Positions 24,765 through 31,936 of a stretch of DNA of 38,444 bases are shown one piece after another. Position numbers and translations under genes: made by a program. The notes under the pieces were generated by a model. That model saw only the letters and a list, made by a program, of their open reading frames with translations. It had not been told where the DNA came from and made no database searches. Origin of the DNA: Belnapia rosea (GTDB lineage: Bacteria; Pseudomonadota; Alphaproteobacteria; Acetobacterales; Acetobacteraceae); the NCBI RefSeq assembly GCF_900101615.1, contig NZ_FMZX01000015.1:76217-114660 (forward strand), written 5' to 3'. How positions within the stretch are numbered: position 1 is the stretch's first letter; each line of letters begins with the position of its first letter.

Positions 24765-26767
24765 GACCGCCTGTACAATCTTGCCAGACTGGACTTCGAG
24801 TGGTCCAAAACGATCCGACGTAGCGAGCTACGCAACCTGGGGTCTACTGGCGGCAAGGCCGGATTGAGTCTGCATCAGGTGCCGCCGGCAAGGGGCGCTA
24901 ACGATGGAGGAGCGGATGGTCCGACGCAGGGATCGCCCTCGCCTGATGGTGCGCGAGGCATTCGAAACGACCCGTCTAGGTCAGCAGTGCCTGATCAACG
25001 CCTACGCCCGTCTGTTCCCGATCCAGCGGGCCGGCGTGGCGTCCGGACCCATAATCCCGGAGCAGGCGGACAGGCTGGTCCGCAGAGGCGGAGGTAAGCA
25101 TGCCTGACCGTCATGTCGCCTTTTATGCACGCGTCTCGACCGAGGGGCAGGCGCGCGACAACACCATTGCGAGCCAGATCACGGTGCTCCGCGAGCGGAT
25201 TGCTGTCGACGGTGGGCAACTCGAGCCTGATGACGCCTATGTCGACGAGGGGTACAGCGGCTCCGTCCTTGTTCGTCCGGCGCTGGAACGGCTGCGCGAC
25301 GCGGCTGCGGCGGGCCGCATCGGGCAGCTGTATGTCCTTGCTCCCGACCGGCTGGCCAGGCGCCACGCACACCAGGCTCTGCTGATGGAAGAGTTCCGCC
25401 GCGCCGGGGTGGATGTTCTGTTCCTGAACCGGCCGATTGGCGGCACGGCCGAGGATGATTTGCTGCTGCAGATGCAAGGCGTGATTGCCGAGTATGAGCG
25501 GTCCAAGATTCTGGAGCGTAGCCGGCGTGGACGCCGTCATGCAGCACGGGCGGGCCTGCTGAGCGCTTTCACCACAGCCCCGTTCGGTTATCGCTACGTG
25601 CCGAAGGACCAAGGTGGTGGCGTGGCGCGATTTGAGGTGGTGCCGGAGGAAGCACGGTTTGTGCGGCTCATTTTCGCCTGGATCGGCCTGGAGCGATTGA
25701 GCCTGCGCGAAGTATGTCGCCGTCTGCAGCAGGCCGGTGTTCCGAACCGACGCGGCAGCGGCCTCTGGTATGCCTCGACTCTGCACGGCATGCTGAGCAA
25801 CACGGCTTACATCGGGCGGGCGGTGTACGGGCATTCCCGCTACCTTCCCAGCCGCCCGCGGTTGCGGCCTCTACGGGGCCATCCGCAGCCACCGAAGCGC
25901 CCAGGAACGCGGGTCGCCGTGCCCCGCGAGGAGTGGATCGAGGTGCCGGTGCCTGCCCTGGTCGACCCGGCGGTATTCGAGGCTGCCCAGACTCAGTTGG
26001 CGGAAAACCGCCAACGCAAGCGCGACAGCCTGCGTGGACCTCGCTGGCTGCTGCAGGGGCTGACGGTCTGCCATCGCTGCGGGTATGCCTACTACGGCAA
26101 GACAGCGTCGGTATCGGGCCGTGACCGCAGCAAGGGCGAGTATCGGCATTATCGCTGCACCGGGACGGACGCTCACCGCTTTGGCGGCACCGCGATCTGC
26201 GACAACCGCCCCGTTCGCGGCGACCATCTCGAGCAGGCTGTCTGGGGTCACGTGCGCGCGCTCCTGGAGGCGCCCGACAGGTTGGTCGACGAGTACCAAC
26301 GGCGATTAAAGGAGGCGTACGAAGGTCGGGCCAAATCCGAGGAACTGGCACAGATCGTACACCAGATTGCAGCTCTCCAGCGTGGGATCGGCCGGTTGAT
26401 CGACAGCTATGCAGCCGGCGTGATTGACCGCTCAGAGTTCGAGCCGCGCGTTGCTGGGCTCAAGACCCGTGTGGCCCAACTTCAGCAGCGGCAACAGGAC
26501 GCAACCGAGGCTGCGGATGCCGAGCGGGAGTTGATCCTGGTCACCAGTCAGCTGGAGGACTTCGCCACCAAGGTGCGCGCGGGGCTTGATACCCTCACCT
26601 GGCTCGGCACACGGGACATCATACGTACGCTGGTGCGGCGGATCGAGATTGATGGCGACGGCATCGAAGTGGTGTTCCGCGTCCCACCGCCAAGCGGCAG
26701 CGCTCCCCCGCCGCCCGGCCCCGCTGGCGGCAACGCCCCAAACTGGCAAGATTGTACAGGCGGTCGT
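24765..26767 (+). mobile_element. 2.0-kb serine-recombinase mobile element with attL/attR-like ends
   Basis: The ends are a perfect 23-bp inverted repeat: 24765-24787 (GACCGCCTGTACAATCTTGC...) and its complement at 26743-26765. A GT dinucleotide lies just outside the left end (24763-24764) and just after the right repeat (26766-26767). Removing 24765-26767 restores the IS5 transposase reading ...RWI-V-ERTIAWLNRC.... The joined ends of the excised circle would form a 48-bp palindrome centred on GT, the layout of a large-serine-recombinase attP. It carries a 67-residue orf and the recombinase gene. Confidence 0.88.
24904..25107 (+). CDS. Small orf coupled to the serine recombinase
   Basis: The protein has 67 basic residues: MEERMVRRRDRPRLMVREAFETTRLGQQCLINAYARLFPIQRAG... 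It overlaps the recombinase start by 8 bp, so translation is probably coupled. I do not recognise a domain; the middle (REAFETTRLGQQCLINAYARL) predicts a helix. Being the only other gene of the element, it could be a directionality factor, a regulator or a leader. No direct evidence supports any of these. Confidence 0.55.
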   Translation: MEERMVRRRDRPRLMVREAFETTRLGQQCLINAYARLFPIQRAGVASGPIIPEQADRLVRRGGGKHA

Positions 26768-26923
26768 CGAGCGCACCATCGCCTGGCTCAATCGCTGCCG
26801 GCGATTGGCCAAAGATTGGGAGTGCCTGAACCGCCGCGCGCTTGCCTTCCTGCGCTGGGCCTCCGTCCGCCGCATGCTCCGAAGGCTATGTCAGAAAACC
26901 ACATGATCCCGGATGGACTCTAA
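25100..26923 (+). CDS. Large serine recombinase with chimeric C-terminus
   Basis: The protein has 607 residues. The resolvase domain starts VAFYARVSTEGQARDNTIASQ with nucleophile Ser13, and continues YVDEGYSGS and LYVLAPDRLARR, which carries the conserved arginines. The recombinase domain runs from about 165 to 245 (LSLREVCRRLQQAGVPNRRG...STLHGMLSNTAYIG), followed by a zinc ribbon (CHRCGYAYYG...YRCTG...ICDNRP, about 315-375), a coiled coil (about 390-470) and a proline-rich tail ending NWQDCTGGR. The frame crosses the right attachment site at 26767, so the last 51 residues (RAHHRLAQSLP...) are IS5 transposase DNA read in another frame. In the excised circle the frame would instead stay open to the TAA at 25095-25097. 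Confidence 0.92.
   Translation: MPDRHVAFYARVSTEGQARDNTIASQITVLRERIAVDGGQLEPDDAYVDEGYSGSVLVRPALERLRDAAAAGRIGQLYVLAPDRLARRHAHQALLMEEFRRAGVDVLFLNRPIGGTAEDDLLLQMQGVIAEYERSKILERSRRGRRHAARAGLLSAFTTAPFGYRYVPKDQGGGVARFEVVPEEARFVRLIFAWIGLERLSLREVCRRLQQAGVPNRRGSGLWYASTLHGMLSNTAYIGRAVYGHSRYLPSRPRLRPLRGHPQPPKRPGTRVAVPREEWIEVPVPALVDPAVFEAAQTQLAENRQRKRDSLRGPRWLLQGLTVCHRCGYAYYGKTASVSGRDRSKGEYRHYRCTGTDAHRFGGTAICDNRPVRGDHLEQAVWGHVRALLEAPDRLVDEYQRRLKEAYEGRAKSEELAQIVHQIAALQRGIGRLIDSYAAGVIDRSEFEPRVAGLKTRVAQLQQRQQDATEAADAERELILVTSQLEDFATKVRAGLDTLTWLGTRDIIRTLVRRIEIDGDGIEVVFRVPPPSGSAPPPPGPAGGNAPNWQDCTGGRRAHHRLAQSLPAIGQRLGVPEPPRACLPALGLRPPHAPKAMSENHMIPDGL
26768..26906 (+). pseudogene. IS5-family transposase, C-terminal piece
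   Basis: ERTIAWLNRCRRLAKDWECLNRRALAFLRWASVRRMLRRLCQ follows the GT at 26766 in the frame that continues RWIV from 24764. It holds the E-x(n)-LN-RCRRLAKD signature with the third catalytic acidic residue, so the split inactivates the transposase. The same bases encode the foreign tail of the recombinase in another frame. Confidence 0.9.
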
Positions 26924-27027
26924 GACACTGATATTGCTGATTCGGGCATGCATCTGTTCACTTGCAGTATAAGAGCCGCTTACCGCAAAGGAACGGCCCC
27001 TGCCGCAATCGGCCGGTGCGCAAAGGT

Positions 27028-27064
27028 AAGGCCGCCCACAGAGCGTGACGGCCTTGAGTTTTTC
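27028..27064 (+). terminator. Hairpin terminator
   Basis: AAGGCCG is paired with CGGCCTT (27028-27034 with 27050-27056 approximately), followed by GAGTTTTTC. The sequence around it (CTGCCGCAAT...AAGGCCGCCCACAG) is related to the terminator at 32366-32401, so the two share an origin. Confidence 0.55.
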
Positions 27065-27075
27065 ACGGCAACTAT

Positions 27076-28493
27076 CACTACCTGGGCAGTCTAAAGTCAG
27101 GCGGTGGCCTAAGCTTGCGCCGGCAGTGCGGGCATCGGATCGGGGTGACGAGGTCGGCGAACAGCCGCGTCATGATGGCGCGGCGGAGAGCCGGCAGACT
27201 CGGTGATGGTGGCGGTCCCGGAACCTGACCCGGCATTTTTCCCCGACCCCGTCGGGCGCTGCCCGGCGAGGCGGAGATGCTGCAGATAGGCCAAGGCGAT
27301 GCAGGTCATCAGCGCGTGTCGGTGCAGCCCGGTCCAGGAGCGGCCTTCGAAGTGGCCCAAGCCCAGCTCTTGCTTGAGCTGCTGGTGCGCCTGCTCGCAG
27401 ACCCAGCGCGCTTTGATGGCGGCAGCCAAGGCGCGGAGCGAGGTCCGGGGCGGCAGGTTGCTGAGGTAGTACTTGCGCTCGCCGCTCGAGCGCCACTCGC
27501 CCACCAGCCACACCTCGTCACCCGGCAAATGGCGGTTGTTGGCCCAGACCGCGCCATCACCAACTCGCACGCGCATGGCCGCGAACTGTGCCGCGAGAGG
27601 GCCCTTGGTGCCCTGCCGCCAGGTCACCCGGCGCCAGGACAGCCCAGCCAGCACCGCCTCGGCTTCCTGGGGTTCCTGGTCCGGCACCGGACGCCGCTTG
27701 CGGCCTGTGGGCGGGACCAGCTGGACGTCAGCGCCATAGACCTTCTGGTTGCGAGGAATGCCCACCGCCCAGGTCAGGCCCCGCTTGCTCAAGCCGGCCC
27801 GGAATGCCGCGCTCGCGCCATAGCCGGCATCGGCCAGCACCATGCCGAACCGCACCCGGGCGGCGATGAGCCGGTCCAGCTCGGCCAGCGCGATCGCGCC
27901 CTTGCTGCGGGCCACCACCTCGTCCTCCGGCACACCGGCGGCGGCGCAGCGCTCCGGGTCGTCCACCCACTCCTCGGGCAGGAACAGCCGCAACCCCACA
28001 GGCACCGGCACCTCCGCGCTGGCCAGGGTCAGCGAGACCAGCGCCTGGCTACTCGCCCGCTTGCCCAGCTGGCCGCAGTACTGCCGCGCCACCCCGACCG
28101 AGACCGTGCCCTTCTTCGGCAGCGCCGTGTCATCGATCACCAGCGCCGCCCGCGACCCGCCCACCAGCTGGTCCGCCTGCTCGGCCAGCACCTGCCAGAG
28201 CGGGGCGTCATCCCAGGCCGGACTAGCGATGAAGTGCTGCAGCTGATCGTGCCCGCTCAGCCCCAGGCACGCCGCCATCGGCTGCAGGCTCTTGCGCTCG
28301 CTCGGGCCCAGCAGCCCGCGCAGGTAGAGCGGCGCCCAAAGCCGCCGCTTCTTATGCCCGACCGCCGCCAGGAACGGCTCCAGCCAGCTGTCCAGCTCCT
28401 GCACACCACGACCCATCCCCGCCTCCCGGAACCCAAACCCCTCCAGTCAGTTCAAAGACAACGCAGGGCAGCATTAAAAGTGCCCAGGTAGTG
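27076..28493 (-). mobile_element. IS701-family insertion sequence
   Basis: The terminal repeats are CACTACCTGGGCAGTCTAAA at 27076 and, reversed from 28493, CACTACCTGGGCACTTTTAA. Flanking tetramers CTAT (left) and CTAA (right) are near matches, compatible with the 4-bp YTAR-type duplication of this family after one change. One transposase gene is on the minus strand. Confidence 0.82.
27109..28416 (-). CDS. IS701-family transposase
   Basis: The protein has 435 residues. Its N-terminal region is typical of IS701 (RLWAPLYLRGLLGPSERKSLQPMAACLGLSGHDQLQHFIASPAWD). Catalytic Asp residues are in ALVIDDTALPKKGTVSVGVARQYCGQLGK and MVLADAGYG, and the third acidic residue is in WVCEQAHQQLKQELGLGHFEGRSWTGLHRHALM. 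The last 50 or so residues are low-complexity (GSGKNAGSGSGTATITESAGSPP...) and may be a frame-altered tail. Otherwise intact. Confidence 0.92.
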   Translation of the reverse strand: MGRGVQELDSWLEPFLAAVGHKKRRLWAPLYLRGLLGPSERKSLQPMAACLGLSGHDQLQHFIASPAWDDAPLWQVLAEQADQLVGGSRAALVIDDTALPKKGTVSVGVARQYCGQLGKRASSQALVSLTLASAEVPVPVGLRLFLPEEWVDDPERCAAAGVPEDEVVARSKGAIALAELDRLIAARVRFGMVLADAGYGASAAFRAGLSKRGLTWAVGIPRNQKVYGADVQLVPPTGRKRRPVPDQEPQEAEAVLAGLSWRRVTWRQGTKGPLAAQFAAMRVRVGDGAVWANNRHLPGDEVWLVGEWRSSGERKYYLSNLPPRTSLRALAAAIKARWVCEQAHQQLKQELGLGHFEGRSWTGLHRHALMTCIALAYLQHLRLAGQRPTGSGKNAGSGSGTATITESAGSPPRHHDAAVRRPRHPDPMPALPAQA

Positions 28494-28570
28494 CTAATTG
28501 GAGCAGACATCCAACACCGCTCCAATCGAGTGGGTTTGTGCCCATTCCTCGTGAGGATTGGTTCAGCCGC

Positions 28571-28783
28571 CTACTCCGTAATTTCACAGAGTTTCTCAAT
28601 AATGTTGTCTATATTCCCCTTAACAACAACAAAACCCCTGGCATCTGCAGGGGAGCTAAAGTAAATCCTGGCGTATTTTTCTTTATTATTTGACAAGTCT
28701 TCTACATATATTACTTGAGCAGGATTTACATATATGGCTTGAGGCGAGTTCGAGTGCGTTTCAAAGCGAACAAAGGTTGTCAT
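28571..28783 (-). CDS. Small FlbD-like beta-rich protein
   Basis: The protein has 70 residues and starts MTTFVRFETHS behind GGAGGTTT. IYVNPAQVIYVED, ARIYFSSP and FVVVKGNIDNIIEKL show the FlbD-like order: strand, 'VNP..V.YV', strand, strand, helix. The DNA is clearly AT-richer than its surroundings, which suggests transfer from another host. The gene at 22373-22585 encodes a protein of the same length and layout. Function unknown. Confidence 0.7.
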   Translation of the reverse strand: MTTFVRFETHSNSPQAIYVNPAQVIYVEDLSNNKEKYARIYFSSPADARGFVVVKGNIDNIIEKLCEITE

Positions 28784-28889
28784 TTTAAACCTCCGCTGAC
28801 TTGGGCGTGGGTGCCTTGGTCGCTACAGCTCTGACTAACGCAGTAGGGCCATTTAGGCTGTACCCCGTTACCGCAAGTTAGCCAGCGCT

Positions 28890-28965
28890 GCTTCTGGTCG
28901 ACCTGTGGCTCGATGAGCGCCGGCTGCCCAGCTGCACTCGGGGGGTGCCGAAGGCGAGGTAAGGG
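28890..28965 (+). other. Remnant matching debris at 22000-22078
   Basis: LLVDLWLDERRLPSCTRGVPKAR then stop, encoded by DNA nearly identical over its first 30 bp to the stretch at about 22003-22035 and diverged after it. No complete gene surrounds either copy. Both are probably ends of the same vanished gene or element. Confidence 0.45.
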
Positions 28966-28997
28966 GGGCACCAGCCGTAGACTGCACCCATGCGAAA

Positions 28998-29014
28998 GGG
29001 CGCCAAAGGCGCCC
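28998..29014 (-). terminator. GC hairpin after the secreted-protein gene
   Basis: GGGCGCC-AAA-GGCGCCC is a perfect 7-bp stem with a 3-nt loop, 38 bp beyond the stop of the minus-strand gene at 29052. Only a short T tract (TTTC) follows on the minus strand, so termination may be partial. Confidence 0.5.
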
Positions 29015-29051
29015 CATGCATTAGCGTCACCAGCGTTGAGGATGGGCGCGA

Positions 29052-29393
29052 TCAGCCACCCTGGCGGGTGAACTGACCGGCAAGGGTCGGGCTGCCTGCT
29101 GGGGCCGGGACATAGGCCAGCGCCTGCTCACGGCCACCGCCGATGAACTGGGCGACATAGCCCGTCGAGGCTTGGCCTGTGGTTCGACCGACAGCGGCGA
29201 CGCTGCGGTTGCCGGCCTCGCCGGTGATGCGGGCATAACCGCCACCGACCACATTCTGGCTCGGCGTCACATACTCAACGCGGGGGCCACCATCGGCGCC
29301 GCCACCCACCAGGCGGGGGCCGTTATCCTGAGCCTGGGCGGCACCCACGGCACCGAGGGCGATCAGCGAGGCAAATACAGTGGTGCGGAACAT
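29052..29393 (-). CDS. Small putative secreted protein
   Basis: The protein has 113 residues. It starts at MFRTTVFASLIALGAVGAAQAQ, a textbook signal peptide with cleavage expected after AQA. The mature chain of about 90 residues is glycine-rich and polar (DNGPRLVGGGADGGPRVEYVTPSQNVVGGGYARITG...) with no cysteines, and looks like an exported structural or surface protein. An upstream in-frame ATG at 29477 would bury the signal peptide and is rejected. Unknown family. It is divergent from the gene at 29581, with a long palindrome between them. Confidence 0.7.
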   Translation of the reverse strand: MFRTTVFASLIALGAVGAAQAQDNGPRLVGGGADGGPRVEYVTPSQNVVGGGYARITGEAGNRSVAAVGRTTGQASTGYVAQFIGGGREQALAYVPAPAGSPTLAGQFTRQGG

Positions 29394-29505
29394 GGCTTGG
29401 TTCTCCGTCTCGGAGGCCGGCGGTTCAGGGCGTGACGCCTGGTCGACCTTGCTTGAGGCGAGAGATGGGCCCCGCATCGGCTCAGGACCAATACGAAGCC
29501 CGGAT

Positions 29506-29534
29506 GCCGTTCATCCATGGGATGGATGAACGGC
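29506..29534. promoter_or_regulatory. 13-bp perfect palindrome in a divergent intergenic region
   Basis: GCCGTTCATCCAT-GGG-ATGGATGAACGGC, all 13 positions paired. It lies 113 bp upstream of the secreted-protein gene and 47 bp upstream of the gene at 29581. It may be an operator shared by both promoters or a leader hairpin. No T run follows, so a terminator is less likely. Confidence 0.5.
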
Positions 29535-29580
29535 GCGGCGGCTGCTCCGCTACTGGGAAGCCTGACGACAGGAGGATGTC

Positions 29581-29817
29581 ATGCCGCGCCGCGCCGCCAT
29601 GTCTAGGCCGGATCCCACACTGGAGAGGGCCATAGACCGCTACTGCGCCGCCTTCGGCCGCGATGCGCCGCCCTGCATCGTGGGTCTCGACAGCGCCATG
29701 GCCGGGGCTGCCGCCATCATGCTGGCCGATGCGGTCACGGCGCGGCGCCCGCTGCGATACTGCGCCATCGCTGATGCGCTGGGCGGATCACAGCCGCCAG
29801 AACGCGCATCGCTGTAG
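29581..29817 (+). CDS. Small plasmid protein of unknown function (paralogue at 34475)
   Basis: The protein has 78 residues, starting at ATG 29581 with AGGAGG 5-6 nt upstream. DPTLERAIDRYCAAFGRDAPPCIVGLDSAMAGAAAIMLADAVTARRPLRYCAIADALG has the same pattern as the protein at 34475-34699: 'DP.L....D.Y.A.FG...P.I', then 'A...A...G..L....I...G'. No domain is recognised. The duplication within one plasmid region suggests a family kept for a plasmid-related role. Confidence 0.6.
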   Translation: MPRRAAMSRPDPTLERAIDRYCAAFGRDAPPCIVGLDSAMAGAAAIMLADAVTARRPLRYCAIADALGGSQPPERASL

Positions 29818-29882
29818 GCTTGTGGAGCTTCGGCCCTGGATCCGCTTGCTCCTGCTTGCGGCCGCGGCGCCGGCCAGCCCAC

Positions 29883-30179
29883 CTAGATGCTTGGTGGCAC
29901 CTGCGCCCGCACCCCCAGCCGGGCCGCAGCGGCTTCGAGCAGTGCAACGTCGCCTTCGCGCCATTGATGGCGGGTCAGCAGCTTCGTTGCCTCGGCCGGC
30001 GGCATCCCAAGGGCGGCGCCAATCTCGGCAGGGCTAGTGGTGCCCCGATCATCGAGCGCGCGGCCAATCGCCATCTTCAACCGGATCATGGTCAGCCGGT
30101 CGGCGGTTCGGCGCCGGCGCTCCTCGGGCGAGATCTTCGGCTTCGTGGGCGTTGTCTGGTCGTCGGGTGGCAGGCTCAT
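29883..30179 (-). CDS. Small helix-turn-helix protein (copy 1)
   Basis: The protein has 98 residues from ATG 30179 (MSLPPDDQ); a start six codons upstream is possible. The basic N-terminal helix is PKISPEERRRRTADRLTMIRLKMAIGRALDDRG, followed by an XRE-like helix-turn-helix at AEIGAALGMPPAEATKLLTRHQWREGDVALLEAAAARLGV. A paralogue with about three quarters identical residues lies at 31584-31895. An inverted repeat, GCGAT-AA-ATCGC (30240-30251), lies 60 bp upstream and could be its operator. Probably a small plasmid regulator. Confidence 0.7.
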   Translation of the reverse strand: MSLPPDDQTTPTKPKISPEERRRRTADRLTMIRLKMAIGRALDDRGTTSPAEIGAALGMPPAEATKLLTRHQWREGDVALLEAAAARLGVRAQVPPSI

Positions 30180-30199
30180 TCCGCAGATATCGGCCACCC

Positions 30200-30620
30200 G
30201 CGCAGCAGACGCCAGGGGCCTCCGCGGCAGGGCTCTCTTGCGATAAATCGCGCGTGCAGGGGGTGAGAGGGGGCCACCCGGCCCCAGCCTGTCCTACCGC
30301 GACGGCGGGGTAGTGCGACCGCAGCAACAGGCCCCTTCCGGCTCTCAGGGACTAGATAGTCCGCGAGAACGTGGCTGGTAGTAGATCCTGCCCTGTCCTG
30401 TGTCGTGGGGTATGACCTGCGGTGATTGCGCGCGGTTCCGTGAAGGCTTTGCGTCGGCTAGCGTCAGGTCCGCATTCCCCAATCGCTAAACACCCTGGGG
30501 TTCATTCGGACCAGTTGCTGCCGTCACATCGACGCAATGAGATTAGTCTCGCGGAACAATGCAACGAAGGCCGCCACAGGCTGCGTTACGTCGGCTTCCG
30601 ACAACGTAGGACGCTTGCCG
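30200..30620. other. Intergenic region between divergent regulators
   Basis: There is no supported gene. It contains GCGATAAATCGC (30240-30251) and GGACTA-GA-TAGTCC (30349-30362), short palindromes that could serve as operators for the flanking helix-turn-helix genes. Confidence 0.4.
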
Positions 30621-31010
30621 ATGAGCCCTGACGTGCCACAGGACGAACCGCAAAGCCAACACGCCACGACGGTGGACAAGCATGTTGGCCAAAGGATCCG
30701 CGAGCTGCGGCTTGCCATGGGGCTGTCCCAGCAGCAGTTGGCGCGCCTCATCGGCGTGACCTACCAGCAGGCGCACAAGTACGAGCGGGGGCTGAACCGC
30801 ATTTCCGCAGGCCGTCTGTTTGTCATTGCGCAGGCGTTCGCCACCGATCCCGCATGGTTCTTCGAGGGCATATCGGGCCGAGATGAGGCTCAAGAGCTAA
30901 CCTCGCGTCAGCGCCGGCAGTTGGCGCTGCTGCGCAACTTCGCTTTGATCAAAGATGAAAAGCATCAGGAAGCCATCAGCAGCATGGCCCGCACGCTGGC
31001 AGGCTCATAG
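30621..31010 (+). CDS. XRE-family transcriptional regulator
   Basis: The protein has 129 residues from ATG 30621 (MSPDVPQDEP); an upstream ATG at 30537 would add an unlikely basic leader. The Cro/CI-type helix-turn-helix is at KHVGQRIRELRLAMGLSQQQLARLIGVTYQQAHKYERGLNRISAGRLFVIAQAF (about residues 22-75). The C-terminal part is a helical dimerisation region (SRQRRQLALLRNFALIKDEKHQEAISSMARTLA). This type is common in alphaproteobacteria. It is monocistronic by spacing, and its target is unknown. Confidence 0.9.
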   Translation: MSPDVPQDEPQSQHATTVDKHVGQRIRELRLAMGLSQQQLARLIGVTYQQAHKYERGLNRISAGRLFVIAQAFATDPAWFFEGISGRDEAQELTSRQRRQLALLRNFALIKDEKHQEAISSMARTLAGS

Positions 31011-31196
31011 CAAAGTTTGCAGGCTATCAGGCGCCCTCCCCGCGGATGCCTCGCCTTAGTGCGCCTCAGGACCGCCCAGGAAGCCACATGGGAGGGGCAA
31101 AATCAGCAGCGGCGCTGCCATTAAGCCTTATTCAGCTTCATGCTGCAGTGCGCCATAGGGGCAAGTGAGGGGAGGGACAGGCAGAGGAGCTTTGCC

Positions 31197-31328
31197 ATGG
31201 TAGCCTTCCTACTCGGGACAGCAGGTACTCTCGTCGTGAGCCTCGCGCTGCGCATCGCAGTGGATGAACTCGCAGCGCGGTGGGCGAATGGGTCGCTGGA
31301 TGTGCCTCGGAGCTTGCAGGGGTCGTAG
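31197..31328 (+). CDS. Very small membrane protein
   Basis: The protein has 43 residues, starting at ATG 31197 after a GAGGAG site (31184-31189). MVAFLLGTAGTLVVSLALRIAVDEL forms one membrane helix, followed by a short polar tail. An upstream start at 31140 would put 19 polar residues before the helix and lacks that ribosome site. The next gene starts 6 bp after the stop, suggesting an operon. Function unknown. Confidence 0.5.
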   Translation: MVAFLLGTAGTLVVSLALRIAVDELAARWANGSLDVPRSLQGS

Positions 31329-31334
31329 CCGGCC

Positions 31335-31541
31335 ATGCCTCATGATGAGGAGAACCGCATTCCAGCCGCTCCCCTGAGCCTCATGGAACGCGACATGATG
31401 AGGGTACTGGTCCGAAACCAGAAGACCGTCGCTGGTGACGCTCGTTCGCAGGTTTGCGGCCTCAAGGTGCTATTCTCGCTCAATGGTGACGCCGATGTAT
31501 CGTGGGACATCCACGCGTCGCGGGAGAAGTCTGCGCCGTAG
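31335..31541 (+). CDS. Small hypothetical protein
   Basis: The protein has 68 residues (MPHDEENRIPAAPLSLMERDMMRVLVRNQKTVAGDARSQVCGLKVLFSLNGDADVSWDIHASREK). It follows the small membrane protein after 6 bp, with no strong ribosome site of its own, so it is probably coupled. It has a mixed alpha/beta composition. No family is recognised, and the call rests on composition and spacing. Confidence 0.45.
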   Translation: MPHDEENRIPAAPLSLMERDMMRVLVRNQKTVAGDARSQVCGLKVLFSLNGDADVSWDIHASREKSAP

Positions 31542-31583
31542 CGAAGCCCCACTTTTCCACCGTCACCTCGACCTGCGCCACGA

Positions 31584-31895
31584 TCACCGGCCCGGCCAGC
31601 CGTTGCTGGCTGATTCCGGCACCTCCACCCCCAACCGGGCAGCCGCAGCCTCAAGCAACGTCACATCACCCTCGCGCCATTGGTGGCGGGTTAGCAACTT
31701 GGTTGCCTCCGCCACCGGCATCCCAAGGGCGGCGCCAATATCGGTGGGCCTGGTGATGCCTCTCTGATCCAGCTCGCGGCCGATCGCCATCTTCAGCCGG
31801 ATCATGATCAGCCGGTCGGCGGTTCGGCGCCGGCGCTCCTCGGGCGTGATCTTCGGCTTGGCGAGCGGCATCTGGTCAGGGGGTGGTAGGCTCAT
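31584..31895 (-). CDS. Small helix-turn-helix protein (copy 2)
   Basis: The protein has 103 residues from ATG 31895 (MSLPPPDQ). It is a close paralogue of the protein at 29883-30179: TPEERRRRTADRLIMIRLKMAIGRELDQRG, then IGAALGMPVAEATKLLTRHQWREGDVTLLEAAAARLGV is almost identical. The C-terminal ends differ (EVPESASNGWPGR). It lies 41 bp after the zinc-ribbon gene, so the two are probably co-transcribed. Confidence 0.7.
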   Translation of the reverse strand: MSLPPPDQMPLAKPKITPEERRRRTADRLIMIRLKMAIGRELDQRGITRPTDIGAALGMPVAEATKLLTRHQWREGDVTLLEAAAARLGVEVPESASNGWPGR

Positions 31896-31936
31896 GCCGC
31901 GAATGTCGGATGCCGCGGCTATCAGCACCAGCCCGA

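Larger units (their letters stand above)
23978..26927 (+). mobile_element. IS5-family element (IS427-like) interrupted by a serine-recombinase element
   Basis: The outer ends share GTCCATCCGGGA as an inverted repeat (left about 23987-23998, right complement about 26907-26918), with extra partly matching bases towards the outside. Inside are the two halves of one transposase gene, separated by the 2.0-kb element at 24765-26767. Confidence 0.75.

Noticed and set aside
27277-28491. 404-residue plus-strand open frame opposite IS701
   Set aside because: It is antisense to an intact transposase, rich in His, Gln and Arg, and runs across the IS end.
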